64,000 nucleotides of DNA, from positions 51,878 through 115,877 of the forward strand of contig JBBFKQ010000007.1 of NCBI GenBank assembly GCA_037481935.1, written 5' to 3'. Each line of letters opens with the position of its first letter. Position 1 is the stretch's first letter. Source of the DNA: Aquificaceae bacterium. GTDB lineage: Bacteria; Aquificota; Aquificia; Aquificales; Aquificaceae. The notes under the pieces were generated by a model. The model was not told the origin of the DNA, did no database searches, and saw only the letters and a list, made by a program, of their open reading frames with translations. The position numbers and the translations under genes were made by a program. Below, in pieces: positions 27,521 to 36,458 of the stretch.

Positions 27521-28834
27521 ATGGAAATACTTCTGGCACCTGCCATTTTTCTTCTGACACTCCTTCTTGTATTAGCCCGGCCATGGGGTATTGGTATAGG
27601 CTGGTCTGCATGGCTGGGTGCAGGTCTTGCCCTTGTTTCTGGTCTTATAAGTCCTGAGGATATCCTCTACATCGCCAGACTAGTGTGGGACGCCACACTT
27701 GCCTTTGTGTTTCTTATATTCATCTCCATAATCCTTGACAGGGCTGGCTTTTTTGAGTGGTTTGCTCTGAAAGCCATACATATGGGGGGTGGGAAGGGAA
27801 TGTACCTTTTCCTGTCCCTCATGCTCCCTGGAGCCCTCATATCCGCCATCTTTGCCAACGATGGCTCAGCCCTTATGCTCACGCCCATCATTTACTCCAA
27901 GATAAAGCACCTGAACCTTCCCAGAAGACACATACTCCCCTACATAATGGGTGCAGGCTTTATCTCTGACACAGCAAGCCTTCCCCTTGTAATATCCAAC
28001 CTCACCAACATAATAACCGCCCACTACTTCCGCATAAGCTTCTGGGAGTATGCCTTCTATATGCTTCTGCCCAACGCAGTGTCCGTGCTGCTTAGTCTTT
28101 TGGTGCTCTACCTTTTCTACCGCAGAGACCTCATAAAGACGTACGATAAGGAGGTTGTCCAGAGCCTTCCACCAGGGTATGCCATAAGGGACGGCTTTAT
28201 CTTTCGCATGGGCTTTGTGGTCACGGGGCTTCTGGGTCTTGCCTTCCTCTGCCTTGAGCTCCTTAGAATAGAGGTGCCTGTCTCTGTAGTGCTCGGGGGA
28301 TGTGCTCTCCTTCTTGCTCTTTCCACTTTCAAAAACAAAGAGGTCAGACTGAAAGAAGTTTTTCTCTTTACGCCCTGGAACATCGTGTTTTTTTCAATAG
28401 GTATGTATGCAGTGGTCTATTCCTTCAAGAGGGTGGGCTATACGGACAGCATCTCTTGGATAATAAGGGAGCTTTCAGACTATGGAGAGTTGATTGCAAT
28501 TCTGGGCACGGGCCTTTTGTCTGCATCCCTCTCTGCGGTTATGAACAACCTGCCAACGGTCATGACCATGAACATTGCCATATCAGAGGCTGGGCTAAGC
28601 GAGGAGCTAACCCGTGCCCTCGCCCTTGCCAACATAGTGGGAACCAACATAGGACCCAAGCTCACCCCAATAGGCTCACTGGCAACCCTTCTGTGGCTTC
28701 ATGTTTTACGGCATAGAGGCATACACATAGGCTGGTGGTATTACATGAAGGTAGGCTTTGTGCTTACACCACCTGTGCTTCTCGGAACTCTCTTTTCTCT
28801 CTGGCTGTCTCTATGGCTTTTAGGGCGTGTATGA
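27521..28834 (+). CDS. ArsB/NhaD-superfamily permease (arsenite pump type)
   Basis: 437 residues with about twelve membrane helices. ArsB-family sequence: FANDGSALMLTPI, YIMGAGFISDTASLPLVISNLTNI in the middle and, in the second half, MNNLPTVMTMNIA and ANIVGTNIGPKLTPIGSLATLLW. ArsB extrudes arsenite using the proton gradient; relatives move other anions or sodium. No arsR or arsC is adjacent, so the arsenic role is by homology. It abuts the lipoprotein stop and converges on the methyltransferase gene with a 15-bp overlap. Confidence 0.88.
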   Translation: MEILLAPAIFLLTLLLVLARPWGIGIGWSAWLGAGLALVSGLISPEDILYIARLVWDATLAFVFLIFISIILDRAGFFEWFALKAIHMGGGKGMYLFLSLMLPGALISAIFANDGSALMLTPIIYSKIKHLNLPRRHILPYIMGAGFISDTASLPLVISNLTNIITAHYFRISFWEYAFYMLLPNAVSVLLSLLVLYLFYRRDLIKTYDKEVVQSLPPGYAIRDGFIFRMGFVVTGLLGLAFLCLELLRIEVPVSVVLGGCALLLALSTFKNKEVRLKEVFLFTPWNIVFFSIGMYAVVYSFKRVGYTDSISWIIRELSDYGELIAILGTGLLSASLSAVMNNLPTVMTMNIAISEAGLSEELTRALALANIVGTNIGPKLTPIGSLATLLWLHVLRHRGIHIGWWYYMKVGFVLTPPVLLGTLFSLWLSLWLLGRV

Positions 28835-29572
28835 ATGAGCTAACCCCTCAAGGTTCATTATATCTCTCAAGCCCACCACCTTTCCCACCACCATAACCGC
28901 AGGAGGCTTTACCTCAGGAGGGTTCTCAGAAAGCTCCTTCAGGCTTGTTATCACAACCCTCTGCCCAGAGGTTGTCCCCCTCTCTACAAAGGCAACAGGC
29001 TCATCTGGACTCCTACCCACCTCCATGAGCCTCCTTGCTATCTCCTGCCTGTTAGAAACAGCCATGAGAAATACAAGTGTGTTTATCCCCTTAAGGCTCC
29101 CCCAGTCTATGCTGGAGCTTCCCTTTCTCGGGTCCTCGTGCCCTGTTATCACAGCAAAGGAGGAGGAAATGCCCCTCAAGGTTAGAGGAATACCCGCATA
29201 GGCAGGGACAGCTATGGCAGAGCTTACCCCCGGAACCACCTCAAAGTCTATGCCATGCTGAGCCAGAAAGAGAGCTTCCTCACCGCCTCTTCCAAAGACA
29301 AAGGGGTCACCACCCTTGAGCCTCACCACAGTTTCCCTTGTATGAGCATACTGAAGCAGAAGCTCGTTTATTCTTTCCTGTTCCATAAGATGCCTGCCAT
29401 CTTCTTTTCCCACGTATACCAGCTCACAGTCTGGTCTTGCAAGCAGAAGAATCTCAGGGTTTACGAGCCTGTCGTAGAGTATGACCTCTGCAGACCTTAT
29501 GAGCCTGTAGGCCTTGAGGGTAAGAAGCTCCATATCTCCTGGACCTGCTCCCACAAGGTAAACCTTACCCAT
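28820..29572 (-). CDS. cobA: Uroporphyrinogen-III C-methyltransferase (SUMT)
   Basis: 250 residues from MGKVYLVGAGPGD. Signatures: GAGPGDMELLTLKAYR, DRLVNPEIL, VVRLKGGDPFVFGRGGEE and PGVSSAIAVPAYAGIPLT. It makes precorrin-2, the first step from uroporphyrinogen III to siroheme. Siroheme is the cofactor of the nitrite reductase encoded on the opposite side of this nitrogen island. It overlaps hemD by 8 bp and is the last gene of the nine-gene minus-strand operon. A further upstream TTG start (6 residues) lies inside hemD. Confidence 0.95.
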   Translation of the reverse strand: MGKVYLVGAGPGDMELLTLKAYRLIRSAEVILYDRLVNPEILLLARPDCELVYVGKEDGRHLMEQERINELLLQYAHTRETVVRLKGGDPFVFGRGGEEALFLAQHGIDFEVVPGVSSAIAVPAYAGIPLTLRGISSSFAVITGHEDPRKGSSSIDWGSLKGINTLVFLMAVSNRQEIARRLMEVGRSPDEPVAFVERGTTSGQRVVITSLKELSENPPEVKPPAVMVVGKVVGLRDIMNLEGLAHSYTP

Positions 29573-30356
29573 CCTTAAAAGCCCTTTCAAGTTCTCTAAC
29601 TGCGAAGCTGAGCCTTTCCTTTTCAGGAATCAGGACTCTCAGGACGCCATTCTCAAAGAGAGCCTGTGCGGTGGTTGTTCCCATGGCAACGGAAAGAAGT
29701 TTCTGGTTCATTCTGTTGCTGAGCTCAGAATGCACTCCCTTTTCTTTCGCCCTTCTGTATAGATGTCTTACCTGAAAGGCAGAGGTAAAGAGCACCGCAT
29801 GGTAAAAGCCCTTCAAAAGCCTGTCAATGAAGGTGTCAATCTTCTCACTGTCAGGCACATACCTGTAAACCCAGACCTTTATCAGATTGCCATCTCTGCC
29901 GTATACAAACCTTTCCAGCTCTGGCAGGTCTTCCCCGAACATCTGGATAAGGATGGACTTACCTTTTATATCCATTTTTCTCAGGAGCTTTACTATATCC
30001 GATGTGCTTTCCACTGGAGTGGCACTGTAGCCCCTTCTGGCAAGAGCACCCCTTGCCTTGTAGCCCCGAACCACAATGTGGGCTTTTAGGAGAAGGCTGT
30101 TGAGCCTGTGTAAAAGGCCATGACGCTCCGCTATTTCAAAAAGCCTCTCCGCACCCTCCCCTGTGGTGAAAACAAAATAAGACGGTTCTTCTTCCATAGC
30201 TCTTTTGAGTGCCTCATACACCTCCTGCTCTGGCAGATACTCTATCCTCACTATCTCTTCCACATATGGCTTTCCTCCCATCTGACTTATCTTTTCCACT
30301 ATCTCCTCAACTCTTCTTGTGGCACACACTGCAATCCTCTTCCCTCTTAAACTCAT
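29565..30356 (-). CDS. hemD: Uroporphyrinogen-III synthase
   Basis: 263 residues from the ATG at 30356, which overlaps the nitrate reductase stop (ATGA). HemD is poorly conserved; recognisable parts are the start RGKRIAVCATRRVEEI, FTTGEGAERLFEIAE, VESTSDIVKLL, and the C-terminal HAVLFTSAFQVRHLY. It closes hydroxymethylbilane to uroporphyrinogen III, the direct precursor for the downstream cobA product. Its place in the operon ties tetrapyrrole supply to nitrite reduction. Confidence 0.85.
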   Translation of the reverse strand: MSLRGKRIAVCATRRVEEIVEKISQMGGKPYVEEIVRIEYLPEQEVYEALKRAMEEEPSYFVFTTGEGAERLFEIAERHGLLHRLNSLLLKAHIVVRGYKARGALARRGYSATPVESTSDIVKLLRKMDIKGKSILIQMFGEDLPELERFVYGRDGNLIKVWVYRYVPDSEKIDTFIDRLLKGFYHAVLFTSAFQVRHLYRRAKEKGVHSELSNRMNQKLLSVAMGTTTAQALFENGVLRVLIPEKERLSFAVRELERAFKDG

Positions 30357-32341
30357 CCCACAGCCTCCACCTTGACGTGTGTAAACTTCAGCTCTGGCTG
30401 TTTTGATACCGGGTCTGTGCGGTTTTCTGTAAGCGTGTTTATGACCGCACCATACCTCAATCCGTAGCCAAAGGGGGCAAAGAGGTGACCGCACTTTATC
30501 TCTCCAAACCTTACCTTCAGCACCGTATCACCCCCTGAGGAAACCAGCTTCACGCAATGATTCTCCCCTATTCCGAATCTTTCCCTATCTTCCCTGCTCA
30601 TGAGAAGAAAAGGCTCCTCTTCACCTCTGAGGAGTTCGGGACTTTTGCCGGTTCTTGTCATGGTGTGCCACTGGTTTTTGGTCCTTCCCGTTATAAGAAT
30701 AAAGTCCCCATCTCTGTGCTTGTAGGTTGTGGGGTGCATTCTTGCCTTACCGCTCTCTGTAGGAAAGACCAGGTCCGGGTAAAGCCATCTTCCACCCCAT
30801 CTCTGGGGGAGCTCCTCCCTCTCAAACCTGCTTATATCACAGAGCCTTCCCTCTGTCGCCTTTTTGAGTTCTGCGAATATTTCACCGGAGCTTGTATAGG
30901 AAAAGAACTCTCCATAGCCAAGTCTCTCCGCAAGCTCCTTGAAGATGAGCCAGTCCGGCTTTGCCTCTCCCAGCGGTTCTGAAAACTTCTCGCAGTAGCT
31001 CACCGTCCTGTCTGAGCCGGTCATGACCCCTTCCTTTTCACCCATCTGTGCGGCGGGAAGCACAAGGTTTGCAAAAGAGCAGGTATCAGTCCAGTATGCA
31101 TCCTGAACCACGAGAAAAACCTTCTCAAAAGCCTCCCACACGCTTTTAAGGTCGGGAAGGGTTAACGCAGGGTTTGTGCATACAACCCAGAGAAACTTTA
31201 TCTTTCCCTCAAGCATAAGATGCACTGCGTCAGTTATGGTCGGACCAGGCTCAGCCCTTATGCTACCATGGGGTATGCCCCAGAATTCTTCCATAAAGCT
31301 CCTGTCCTCTTTCTTCCTTACATCCCTGTATCCGGGCAGTCCACTGGAAAGGTAACCCATCTCCCTGCCACCCATGGCGTTGGGCTGTCCGGTGAGAGAG
31401 AAGGGGCATCCCCTTGAGTTGAGCCTTCCCGTCGCAAGATGAAGGTTAATGAGGCTCAGGTTGTTCATGAGGGCATTGGGTGACTGGTTGAGCCCCTGAC
31501 ACCAGAAGGAGATGAGCTTTTTACTGAAGGCATACAGTTCCGCAAGCATGTAAATCTCCTTTTCCTCTATTTCACATATGCGTGAGGCAAGCTCTGGGGG
31601 ATATTTGAGGGCGTTTTCCACAGCCTCTTCAAAGCCTTCCACATGTTTCTTCACAAACTCCTCGTTTATCCATCCCTTCCTGTAGAGAAGGCAAAGCACG
31701 GAGTTGAAAAGCACCGTATCGGTGCCAGCCCTAAGTTGTATGTGCATGTCCGCCTTCCTTGCAGTCTCTGTTTTTACCGGGTCTATTACCACTATCTTTG
31801 AGTGGGGATTTCCATGTCTTACTTTCATAACTCTTTTGAAAAGCACTGGGTGGGTCCACAGGGCGTTTGAGCCTGCAAAGACAAAGGCCTCTGAGTCTTC
31901 TATGTCCTCATAAGAGCAGGGAGGACCGTCAGAGCCAAAGGAGAGCCTGTAGGCGGTCGCAGGCGTTGCCATGCACAGCCTTGAGTTGGCGTCTATGTTG
32001 TTAGTTCTCAGAAAGCCCTTTACAAACTTGTTTATAAGGTATATCTCCTCCGTCATGAGCTGTCCTGAAAGGTAGAAGTAGACCTCCTCAGGGCTAAGGC
32101 TCTGCAGTCTTGAAGCAACTATGCGGTATGCCTCTTTCCAGCCGATTTCCTTAAAGGGGTCTTTTTTGTTTTCTCTGAAGAGGGGCTTTAAGAGCCTGTC
32201 TTTTTGCATGACCTTAGGATAGTAAAGGGGCTTTTGACAGAGGTCTCCCCTTGAAGCTGTATGCTCCCTGTCGCCCCTCACCTTCCCCTCCTGAAAAAGG
32301 AGGCCACAGCCAACACCGCAGTATGGGCACTGAAACCTCAT
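30353..32341 (-). CDS. nasA: Assimilatory nitrate reductase, molybdopterin catalytic subunit
   Basis: 662 residues, NarB/NasA size. N-terminal [4Fe-4S] cysteines CPYCGVGCG plus GDLCQKP; molybdopterin-oxidoreductase features include YFYLSGQLMTEE, NSRLCMATPATAY, SNALWTHPV, WCQGLNQSPNALM, RGCPFSLTGQPNAMGGREMG and TGRTKNQWHTMTRTGK. It reduces nitrate to nitrite in the cytosol with electrons probably from ferredoxin; no separate NADH subunit is encoded here. It lacks the C-terminal BFD domain of some NasA proteins. Overlaps of 4 bp with both neighbours show tight coupling. Confidence 0.95.
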   Translation of the reverse strand: MRFQCPYCGVGCGLLFQEGKVRGDREHTASRGDLCQKPLYYPKVMQKDRLLKPLFRENKKDPFKEIGWKEAYRIVASRLQSLSPEEVYFYLSGQLMTEEIYLINKFVKGFLRTNNIDANSRLCMATPATAYRLSFGSDGPPCSYEDIEDSEAFVFAGSNALWTHPVLFKRVMKVRHGNPHSKIVVIDPVKTETARKADMHIQLRAGTDTVLFNSVLCLLYRKGWINEEFVKKHVEGFEEAVENALKYPPELASRICEIEEKEIYMLAELYAFSKKLISFWCQGLNQSPNALMNNLSLINLHLATGRLNSRGCPFSLTGQPNAMGGREMGYLSSGLPGYRDVRKKEDRSFMEEFWGIPHGSIRAEPGPTITDAVHLMLEGKIKFLWVVCTNPALTLPDLKSVWEAFEKVFLVVQDAYWTDTCSFANLVLPAAQMGEKEGVMTGSDRTVSYCEKFSEPLGEAKPDWLIFKELAERLGYGEFFSYTSSGEIFAELKKATEGRLCDISRFEREELPQRWGGRWLYPDLVFPTESGKARMHPTTYKHRDGDFILITGRTKNQWHTMTRTGKSPELLRGEEEPFLLMSREDRERFGIGENHCVKLVSSGGDTVLKVRFGEIKCGHLFAPFGYGLRYGAVINTLTENRTDPVSKQPELKFTHVKVEAVG

Positions 32342-33117
32342 GCCACTTCCTTTTTCCTCAGCCTTTCTCTCAGGGTGTAGAGAAGGTGTTCTTTTAGCTG
32401 GGTGTATTCTCTTGTCTTTATCAGCTCTTCCCTGAGCCTTGGTCTCCTTATGTCCACAGAGAGTATCTCGTAGACCCTCGCGGATGGTCCGTTGCTCATG
32501 ACCACTATGCGGTCAGACATGTATATGGCTTCCTCTACATCATGGGTGACCATCAGAACCGTCTTTTTGTCCCTTTCCCATATTCTCAGAAGCTCGTCCT
32601 GAAGGGTTGCCCTTGTGAGGGCGTCCAGAGCTCCAAAGGGCTCGTCAAGGAGGAGCACCTTGGGGTCCACTGCCAGAGCTCTGACCAGTGCAGTCCTCTG
32701 CTTCATACCTCCAGAGACCTGAGAGGGTAGCTTGTGTCTGTGTTCCCAGAGTCCTGCAAGGCGAAGAAGCTCTTGAGCCCTCACTGTCATCTCCTTCAGA
32801 CTCTCTCCAGAAAAAAGGGACCTCACCGCCACCATCACGTTTTCATACAGAGAAAGCCACGGCAGGAGGGAATAGTTCTGAAAAACCACAGCCCTGTCTG
32901 GTCCGGGCTCTGTTATTTCTTTCCCATCAAGGGAAACAGAGCCCTCCGCAGGTCTCACAAGCCCCGCCACTACCCCAAGGAGAGTGGACTTTCCACAGCC
33001 CGAATGCCCTATTATGCTTACAAACTCCCCTCTGTCTATCAGCAAGTCAAGTTCCTTGAGCACCACATTGTTTCCAAACCTAACCGTCAGGTTAAATATC
33101 TCTAAATAAGCTCTCAT
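32338..33117 (-). CDS. nrtD: Nitrate/cyanate-type ABC transporter ATPase (first cluster)
   Basis: 259 residues. Walker A GHSGCGKSTL, Q-loop VFQNYSLLPW, signature VSGGMKQRTALVRAL, Walker B VLLLDEPFGALD, and H-loop VTHDVEEA are intact; the NrtD/TauB/SsuB family C-terminal extension follows. It powers the importer encoded by the two genes upstream. Closely related to the second-cluster ATPase. The stop overlaps the nitrate reductase ATG. Confidence 0.93.
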   Translation of the reverse strand: MRAYLEIFNLTVRFGNNVVLKELDLLIDRGEFVSIIGHSGCGKSTLLGVVAGLVRPAEGSVSLDGKEITEPGPDRAVVFQNYSLLPWLSLYENVMVAVRSLFSGESLKEMTVRAQELLRLAGLWEHRHKLPSQVSGGMKQRTALVRALAVDPKVLLLDEPFGALDALTRATLQDELLRIWERDKKTVLMVTHDVEEAIYMSDRIVVMSNGPSARVYEILSVDIRRPRLREELIKTREYTQLKEHLLYTLRERLRKKEVA

Positions 33118-33120
33118 CTC

Positions 33121-33945
33121 TTACCTCCTCGCCTTCTCCGACAGCTTTGTAAGCACAAGGTCAATGGCAAGACCCACAAGCCCTATAAGGATTATGGCGG
33201 ACAGCACGTTTTCAAGGTTTAGAGCGTTCCAGGAATCCCATACAAAAAAGCCAATACCCGTGCCACCGGCCAGCATCTCCGACGCCACTATAACCATCCA
33301 TCCAATACCAAGACTAAGCCTGAAGCCTGTGAGCATATACGGAAGAGTGTGGGGCAGGAGCACCTTCGTGATGTATATGTGAGCTGGAAATTTGAAGACT
33401 CTTGACACGTTTCTAAAGTCCTCAGGCACAGAGGAGGCACCCACTGCAGTGTTTATGAGGGTGGGCCAGAGGGAGGTAATGGTTATCACAAAGATGGACG
33501 CCTCGTTGGAGTTTTTCATCAGAGCAAGACCTATGGGAAACCACGCCATGGGCGAGACTGGTCTGAGAAGCTGAACCACCGGGTTGAAGATGCTTCTCAT
33601 CTTTGAGCTAATCCCAATTAGAAAACCCACGGGAACTGCTATAAGAGAACCTATGAGAAAGCCTATGAAGACCCTCTTGAGGGATGCAAGCATCTGCCAG
33701 CCTATGCCCTTGTCGTTGGGACCGCTATCGTAGAAGGGGTTAGAAAGAAGACTGGCAAGGTTTTTGAAAGTGCTGAGTGGACCGGGAAGGTCTTTGAGAA
33801 AAAAGGAGAGGAGGGACCACAGAAGAACAAAGAGGAAGATGCCAAAAAGTGAAAGTATAAGAGCGGTCGCCATCCCCTTAAGGGTGCTGAGGTCTAAAGA
33901 TGGTTTTATGAACCTTGAAATCTTAGCCTTTTCAGTCTGCACCAT
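33121..33945 (-). CDS. nrtB: Nitrate/cyanate-type ABC transporter permease (first cluster)
   Basis: 274 residues from the ATG at 33945, 6 nt after AAGGAGG; a longer start would overlap the binding-protein gene by 70 bp. About six membrane helices and the permease EAA loop (VFKFPAHIYITKVLLPHTLPYMLTGFRLS). RPVSPMAWFPIGLAL is typical of NrtB/SsuC/TauC permeases. It carries the substrate delivered by the periplasmic protein encoded just upstream. Confidence 0.92.
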   Translation of the reverse strand: MVQTEKAKISRFIKPSLDLSTLKGMATALILSLFGIFLFVLLWSLLSFFLKDLPGPLSTFKNLASLLSNPFYDSGPNDKGIGWQMLASLKRVFIGFLIGSLIAVPVGFLIGISSKMRSIFNPVVQLLRPVSPMAWFPIGLALMKNSNEASIFVITITSLWPTLINTAVGASSVPEDFRNVSRVFKFPAHIYITKVLLPHTLPYMLTGFRLSLGIGWMVIVASEMLAGGTGIGFFVWDSWNALNLENVLSAIILIGLVGLAIDLVLTKLSEKARR

Positions 33946-33946
33946 T

Positions 33947-35164
33947 TTAGACCTCCTTGACTTTGTACGCTCTGATGGACTCCTCTGGCTTGTTGGGGTC
34001 AAAGACAACTCCATCTATAAAACCGCTCAGAGGCTTCATGTCATCGTCTTTTACGCTCAACTTCATCTCCCTGGCAACTTCCATAAACAGGGGCTTGTCT
34101 ATGAGCTTTTTCGCAATTCCCAAGTAGTCGGGTCTTTCCTTTATCATCCCCCACCTTCTGTATTGGGCGAGGAAAAAGATTCCGTAGGAATACTTAGGAA
34201 GGTTAACATCACCTTTCTTGAAAAAGAGCATGTAGTCGTCCCTGTAGGTGTGCTCTCCAAGACCCTTCCCGAGGTGGTATACGCCCAGAAGCCTTGTTTC
34301 AATATCTTCAGGCTTTGCGTTTACATATTTTGCAAGCACCTTTGAAGCCTCTTTTCTGTTTTTCATGTCATCAAGCCACATGCTGGCTTCTATTACCGCC
34401 TTCATGATTGCCTTGGCTTCTTCTCTGTTCTTACTCAGATATTCCTCATTGAACACAAGGGCTTTTTCTGGGTGGTGTTTCCATATGTCCTGAGTGGCAA
34501 GGTGGGTAAAGCCTATGCCTTCTCTGACAGCCACTTCATTCCATGGTTCACCCACGCAGTATCCGTCCATGTTGTTCACCTTCATGTTGGCGACCATCTG
34601 AGGGGGTGGTATGGGTATGACCCTCACCTCCTTTGGGTTTATACCGCAGGCGCCGAGCCAGTATCTGAGCCATATGTCATGAGTTCCTCCGGGGAAAGTC
34701 ATGGCAAAGGTAACATTCCTCCCCTTACCCTTTAGCTCATCCACAACCGCCTTTACCTTGCTTATCTCTCTGAAGCCCACCTTTCCCCCAAAATCCTCCT
34801 GAGAGAGAGTTATAGCCTGACCGTTGAAGTTAAGGATCATTCCTATGGGCATCACCCTGCCGGCAGGACCACCTATGCCCATGTGAACTGAGAAGGGCAT
34901 GCCAAACAGGCAGTGGCTGGCTTTGAGTTCTCCGTTGAGCAGTTTGTCCCTGACGTTTGGCCAGCTTGCCTCCTTTGATATTTCCACACTTACGCCATGC
35001 TTTTTGTAGAGCCCAAGCTCTTGAGCCATCACAACGGAGGCACAGTCAGTCAGGGGTATGTAGCCTATTCTGAGTTTTGCCTGAGCTTTGCTTATGTAGG
35101 GTCCAGCCAGACCCGCGCCCGCAAGGAGCATGGAGCTTTTCCTGATAAAGTCTCTCCTGTTCAT
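33947..35164 (-). CDS. nrtA: NrtA-type Tat-exported substrate-binding protein (first cluster)
   Basis: 405 residues with a twin-arginine signal MNRRDFIRKSSMLLAGAGLAG. The mature domain is the NrtA/CynA-like periplasmic-binding fold: LRIGYIPLTDCASVVMAQEL, GQAITLS, MTFPGGTHDIWLRYWLG, YCVGEPWNEVAV and WKHHPEKALVFNEEY. The PGGTHDIWLRYWL segment is close to nitrate-binding NrtA. With nitrate reductase in the same operon, nitrate is the likeliest ligand, but the cyanase gene next door leaves cyanate possible. Strong AAAGGAGG. Confidence 0.88.
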   Translation of the reverse strand: MNRRDFIRKSSMLLAGAGLAGPYISKAQAKLRIGYIPLTDCASVVMAQELGLYKKHGVSVEISKEASWPNVRDKLLNGELKASHCLFGMPFSVHMGIGGPAGRVMPIGMILNFNGQAITLSQEDFGGKVGFREISKVKAVVDELKGKGRNVTFAMTFPGGTHDIWLRYWLGACGINPKEVRVIPIPPPQMVANMKVNNMDGYCVGEPWNEVAVREGIGFTHLATQDIWKHHPEKALVFNEEYLSKNREEAKAIMKAVIEASMWLDDMKNRKEASKVLAKYVNAKPEDIETRLLGVYHLGKGLGEHTYRDDYMLFFKKGDVNLPKYSYGIFFLAQYRRWGMIKERPDYLGIAKKLIDKPLFMEVAREMKLSVKDDDMKPLSGFIDGVVFDPNKPEESIRAYKVKEV

Positions 35165-35177
35165 ACTTTACCTCCTT

Positions 35178-35633
35178 TCAGAATTTTTTGTAGTAAAGCC
35201 ATTTGCCGTTGAAACAGAGAAGCATCCTGGGATTACCCTGAGAATCCTCCACCCTGCTAAGGTCTATGGACATGTCTATTGCACTCATTATTCCATCCCC
35301 AAAAAGTTCATGAGCTACGTCCTTTATAACCGGACCGTATAGGAGCACTATCTCATACAGCCTGTAGACAAAGGGGTCAGTGGGTGGCCATGGCTGTGAA
35401 GGAGACCTGTAGGGAGCTTTCATGAAAACATGTTTTGCCTCTTCGGGTAGCTCAAGAATCCTGACAAGAATATCTGCCTCCTCTTCTGTTGCCTGCCCAT
35501 AGCCGTAAAGTAGCATGGCAGTGTATAGAGGGCTTTTGCCAATCTCCTTTGCCAGACTTTCCCACGTCAGTCCTTTCCTATCTTTCATCCACAGGACAAG
35601 GTTTCTCAGCTCTTCTCTGGTAATAGGCTTCAT
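35178..35633 (-). CDS. cynS: Cyanate hydratase (cyanase), copy 1
   Basis: 151 residues, normal for cyanase. N-terminal helix-turn-helix-like bundle (GLTWESLAKEIGKSP), then the catalytic domain with PTDPFVYRLYEIV and FGDGIMSAID. The E. coli catalytic residues Arg96, Glu99 and Ser122 correspond to Arg91, Glu94 and Ser117, all present. It converts cyanate plus bicarbonate to ammonia and CO2 (via carbamate). It sits between PII-like genes and the NrtA-type gene in the nitrate operon. Good GGGAGGAGG. Confidence 0.95.
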   Translation of the reverse strand: MKPITREELRNLVLWMKDRKGLTWESLAKEIGKSPLYTAMLLYGYGQATEEEADILVRILELPEEAKHVFMKAPYRSPSQPWPPTDPFVYRLYEIVLLYGPVIKDVAHELFGDGIMSAIDMSIDLSRVEDSQGNPRMLLCFNGKWLYYKKF

Positions 35634-35956
35634 CTCACTACCTCCTCCCTTTTACCAGTCCTTATGGTCCAGACCTCCTCAACCGGGCAGACAAAGACCT
35701 TGCCATCACCAAACATGCCAAGGCTTGCGTGCTTTTTTATAATCTCCACCACCCTTTCCACATCCTCATCCCGAACCGCTATTAGCAGGAGTGTCTTGGC
35801 AAGCTCCAGATAGACTGCATCTCCAAACTTTAGTCCCCCCTCCCTCCCCCTCCCCACTACATCCATCACAGTAAACCCTCTAAAACCCCTCTCCTCAAGA
35901 GCTTCTACTACTTCGTAGAGCTTCTCTGGCCTAATGATTGCCTTCACCATCTTCAT
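35630..35956 (-). CDS. PII-family protein, NifI1-like
   Basis: 108 residues. Fold matches PII (MVKAIIRPEKLYEVVEAL, FGDGKVFVCPVEEVWTIRTG) but the T-loop is the short form GRGREGGLKFGDAVYLELAKT, as in NifI1 proteins of nitrogenase operons, not the GlnB form with the uridylylated Tyr. It probably senses 2-oxoglutarate/ATP and controls an enzyme or transporter of this operon. It overlaps both neighbours by 4 bp. That no nif gene is visible makes the NifI-like type notable here. Confidence 0.85.
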   Translation of the reverse strand: MKMVKAIIRPEKLYEVVEALEERGFRGFTVMDVVGRGREGGLKFGDAVYLELAKTLLLIAVRDEDVERVVEIIKKHASLGMFGDGKVFVCPVEEVWTIRTGKREEVVR

Positions 35957-36243
35957 GACATACCTCCCATCACAAAAATCTTCCCATCGCCGTAGTGGCC
36001 TGTATATGCAACCCTGAGAATCCGGCTGACCACATCGTTGTAGAGAGCATCCTCTACCCAGCTCAGGATGAGGACCTTTGGAATCATTGAGGTAAAAACA
36101 CCCTTTCTGGTTGAGTAGCCAATACCACCTTCTTTCCCCTTTCCAAGAACTGGTTTTGATACATAATCAAGCCCCATCTCATGAAGGAGAGCCTTTACAT
36201 CCTGAGCCTTCTCTCGCCTGACTATGACTATTAGCTCCTTCAA
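35953..36243 (-). CDS. PII-family protein, NifI2-like, short C-terminus
   Basis: 96 residues from a TTG start with AAGGAGG 6 nt upstream. MKELIVIVRREKAQDVKALL, GKGKEGGIGYSTRKGV and YTGHYGDGKIFVMGG give a PII fold, but the chain stops right after the B-loop: the strand and C-loop with the 'IRTG' Arg found in PII are missing. The T-loop has no GlnB-type Tyr. It is the first gene of the operon, behind a sigma-54 promoter, and may pair with the next PII-like protein as NifI1/NifI2 do. Confidence 0.8.
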   Translation of the reverse strand: MKELIVIVRREKAQDVKALLHEMGLDYVSKPVLGKGKEGGIGYSTRKGVFTSMIPKVLILSWVEDALYNDVVSRILRVAYTGHYGDGKIFVMGGMS

Positions 36244-36269
36244 CCTTAACCTCCTTCACCTCCCATGAG

Positions 36270-36285
36270 TGCAAAATTCATACCA
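36270..36285 (-). promoter_or_regulatory. Sigma-54 promoter of the PII/cyanase/nitrate operon
   Basis: On the minus strand TGGTATGAATTTTGCA: GG at 36284-36283 and GC at 36272-36271, 10 bp apart. The predicted transcript start is about 36259, giving a leader of about 16 nt before the TTG start. Confidence 0.75.
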
Positions 36286-36294
36286 GCGGGCTTG

Positions 36295-36311
36295 GAGGGC
36301 TTAAAGCCCTC
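36295..36311. promoter_or_regulatory. Perfect palindrome upstream of the -24 element
   Basis: GAGGGCTT-A-AAGCCCTC is a 17-bp perfect dyad lying 9 bp upstream of the minus-strand sigma-54 element, in a stretch that neither divergent transcript should cover. It may be an operator or an IHF-like spacer feature; no function is assigned. Confidence 0.4.
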
Positions 36312-36360
36312 AGAATACTGGTTTTGCTACATGAAGAATATGCATCTTTTATGAAAAAAT

Positions 36361-36394
36361 GTTAACAATTTTGTAATTATGTAAACAAAGGAAG
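36361..36394. promoter_or_regulatory. Tandem activator sites between divergent nitrogen promoters (site B)
   Basis: GTTAACAATTTTGT (36361-36374) and GTAAACAAAGGAAG (36381-36394) start 20 bp apart. The first 29 bases match site C at 26 of 29 positions. Right half-sites are weaker than at sites A and C. The pair lies 66-99 bp upstream of the nitrite reductase GG and 77-110 bp upstream of the GG of the divergent operon, so one element could serve both. Confidence 0.7.
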
Positions 36395-36458
36395 CCTTTT
36401 CTGCTAAGCAATCCCCCTTGAACTATGGGCACTTGAGCCACTTGTCTCACAGGCTCTG

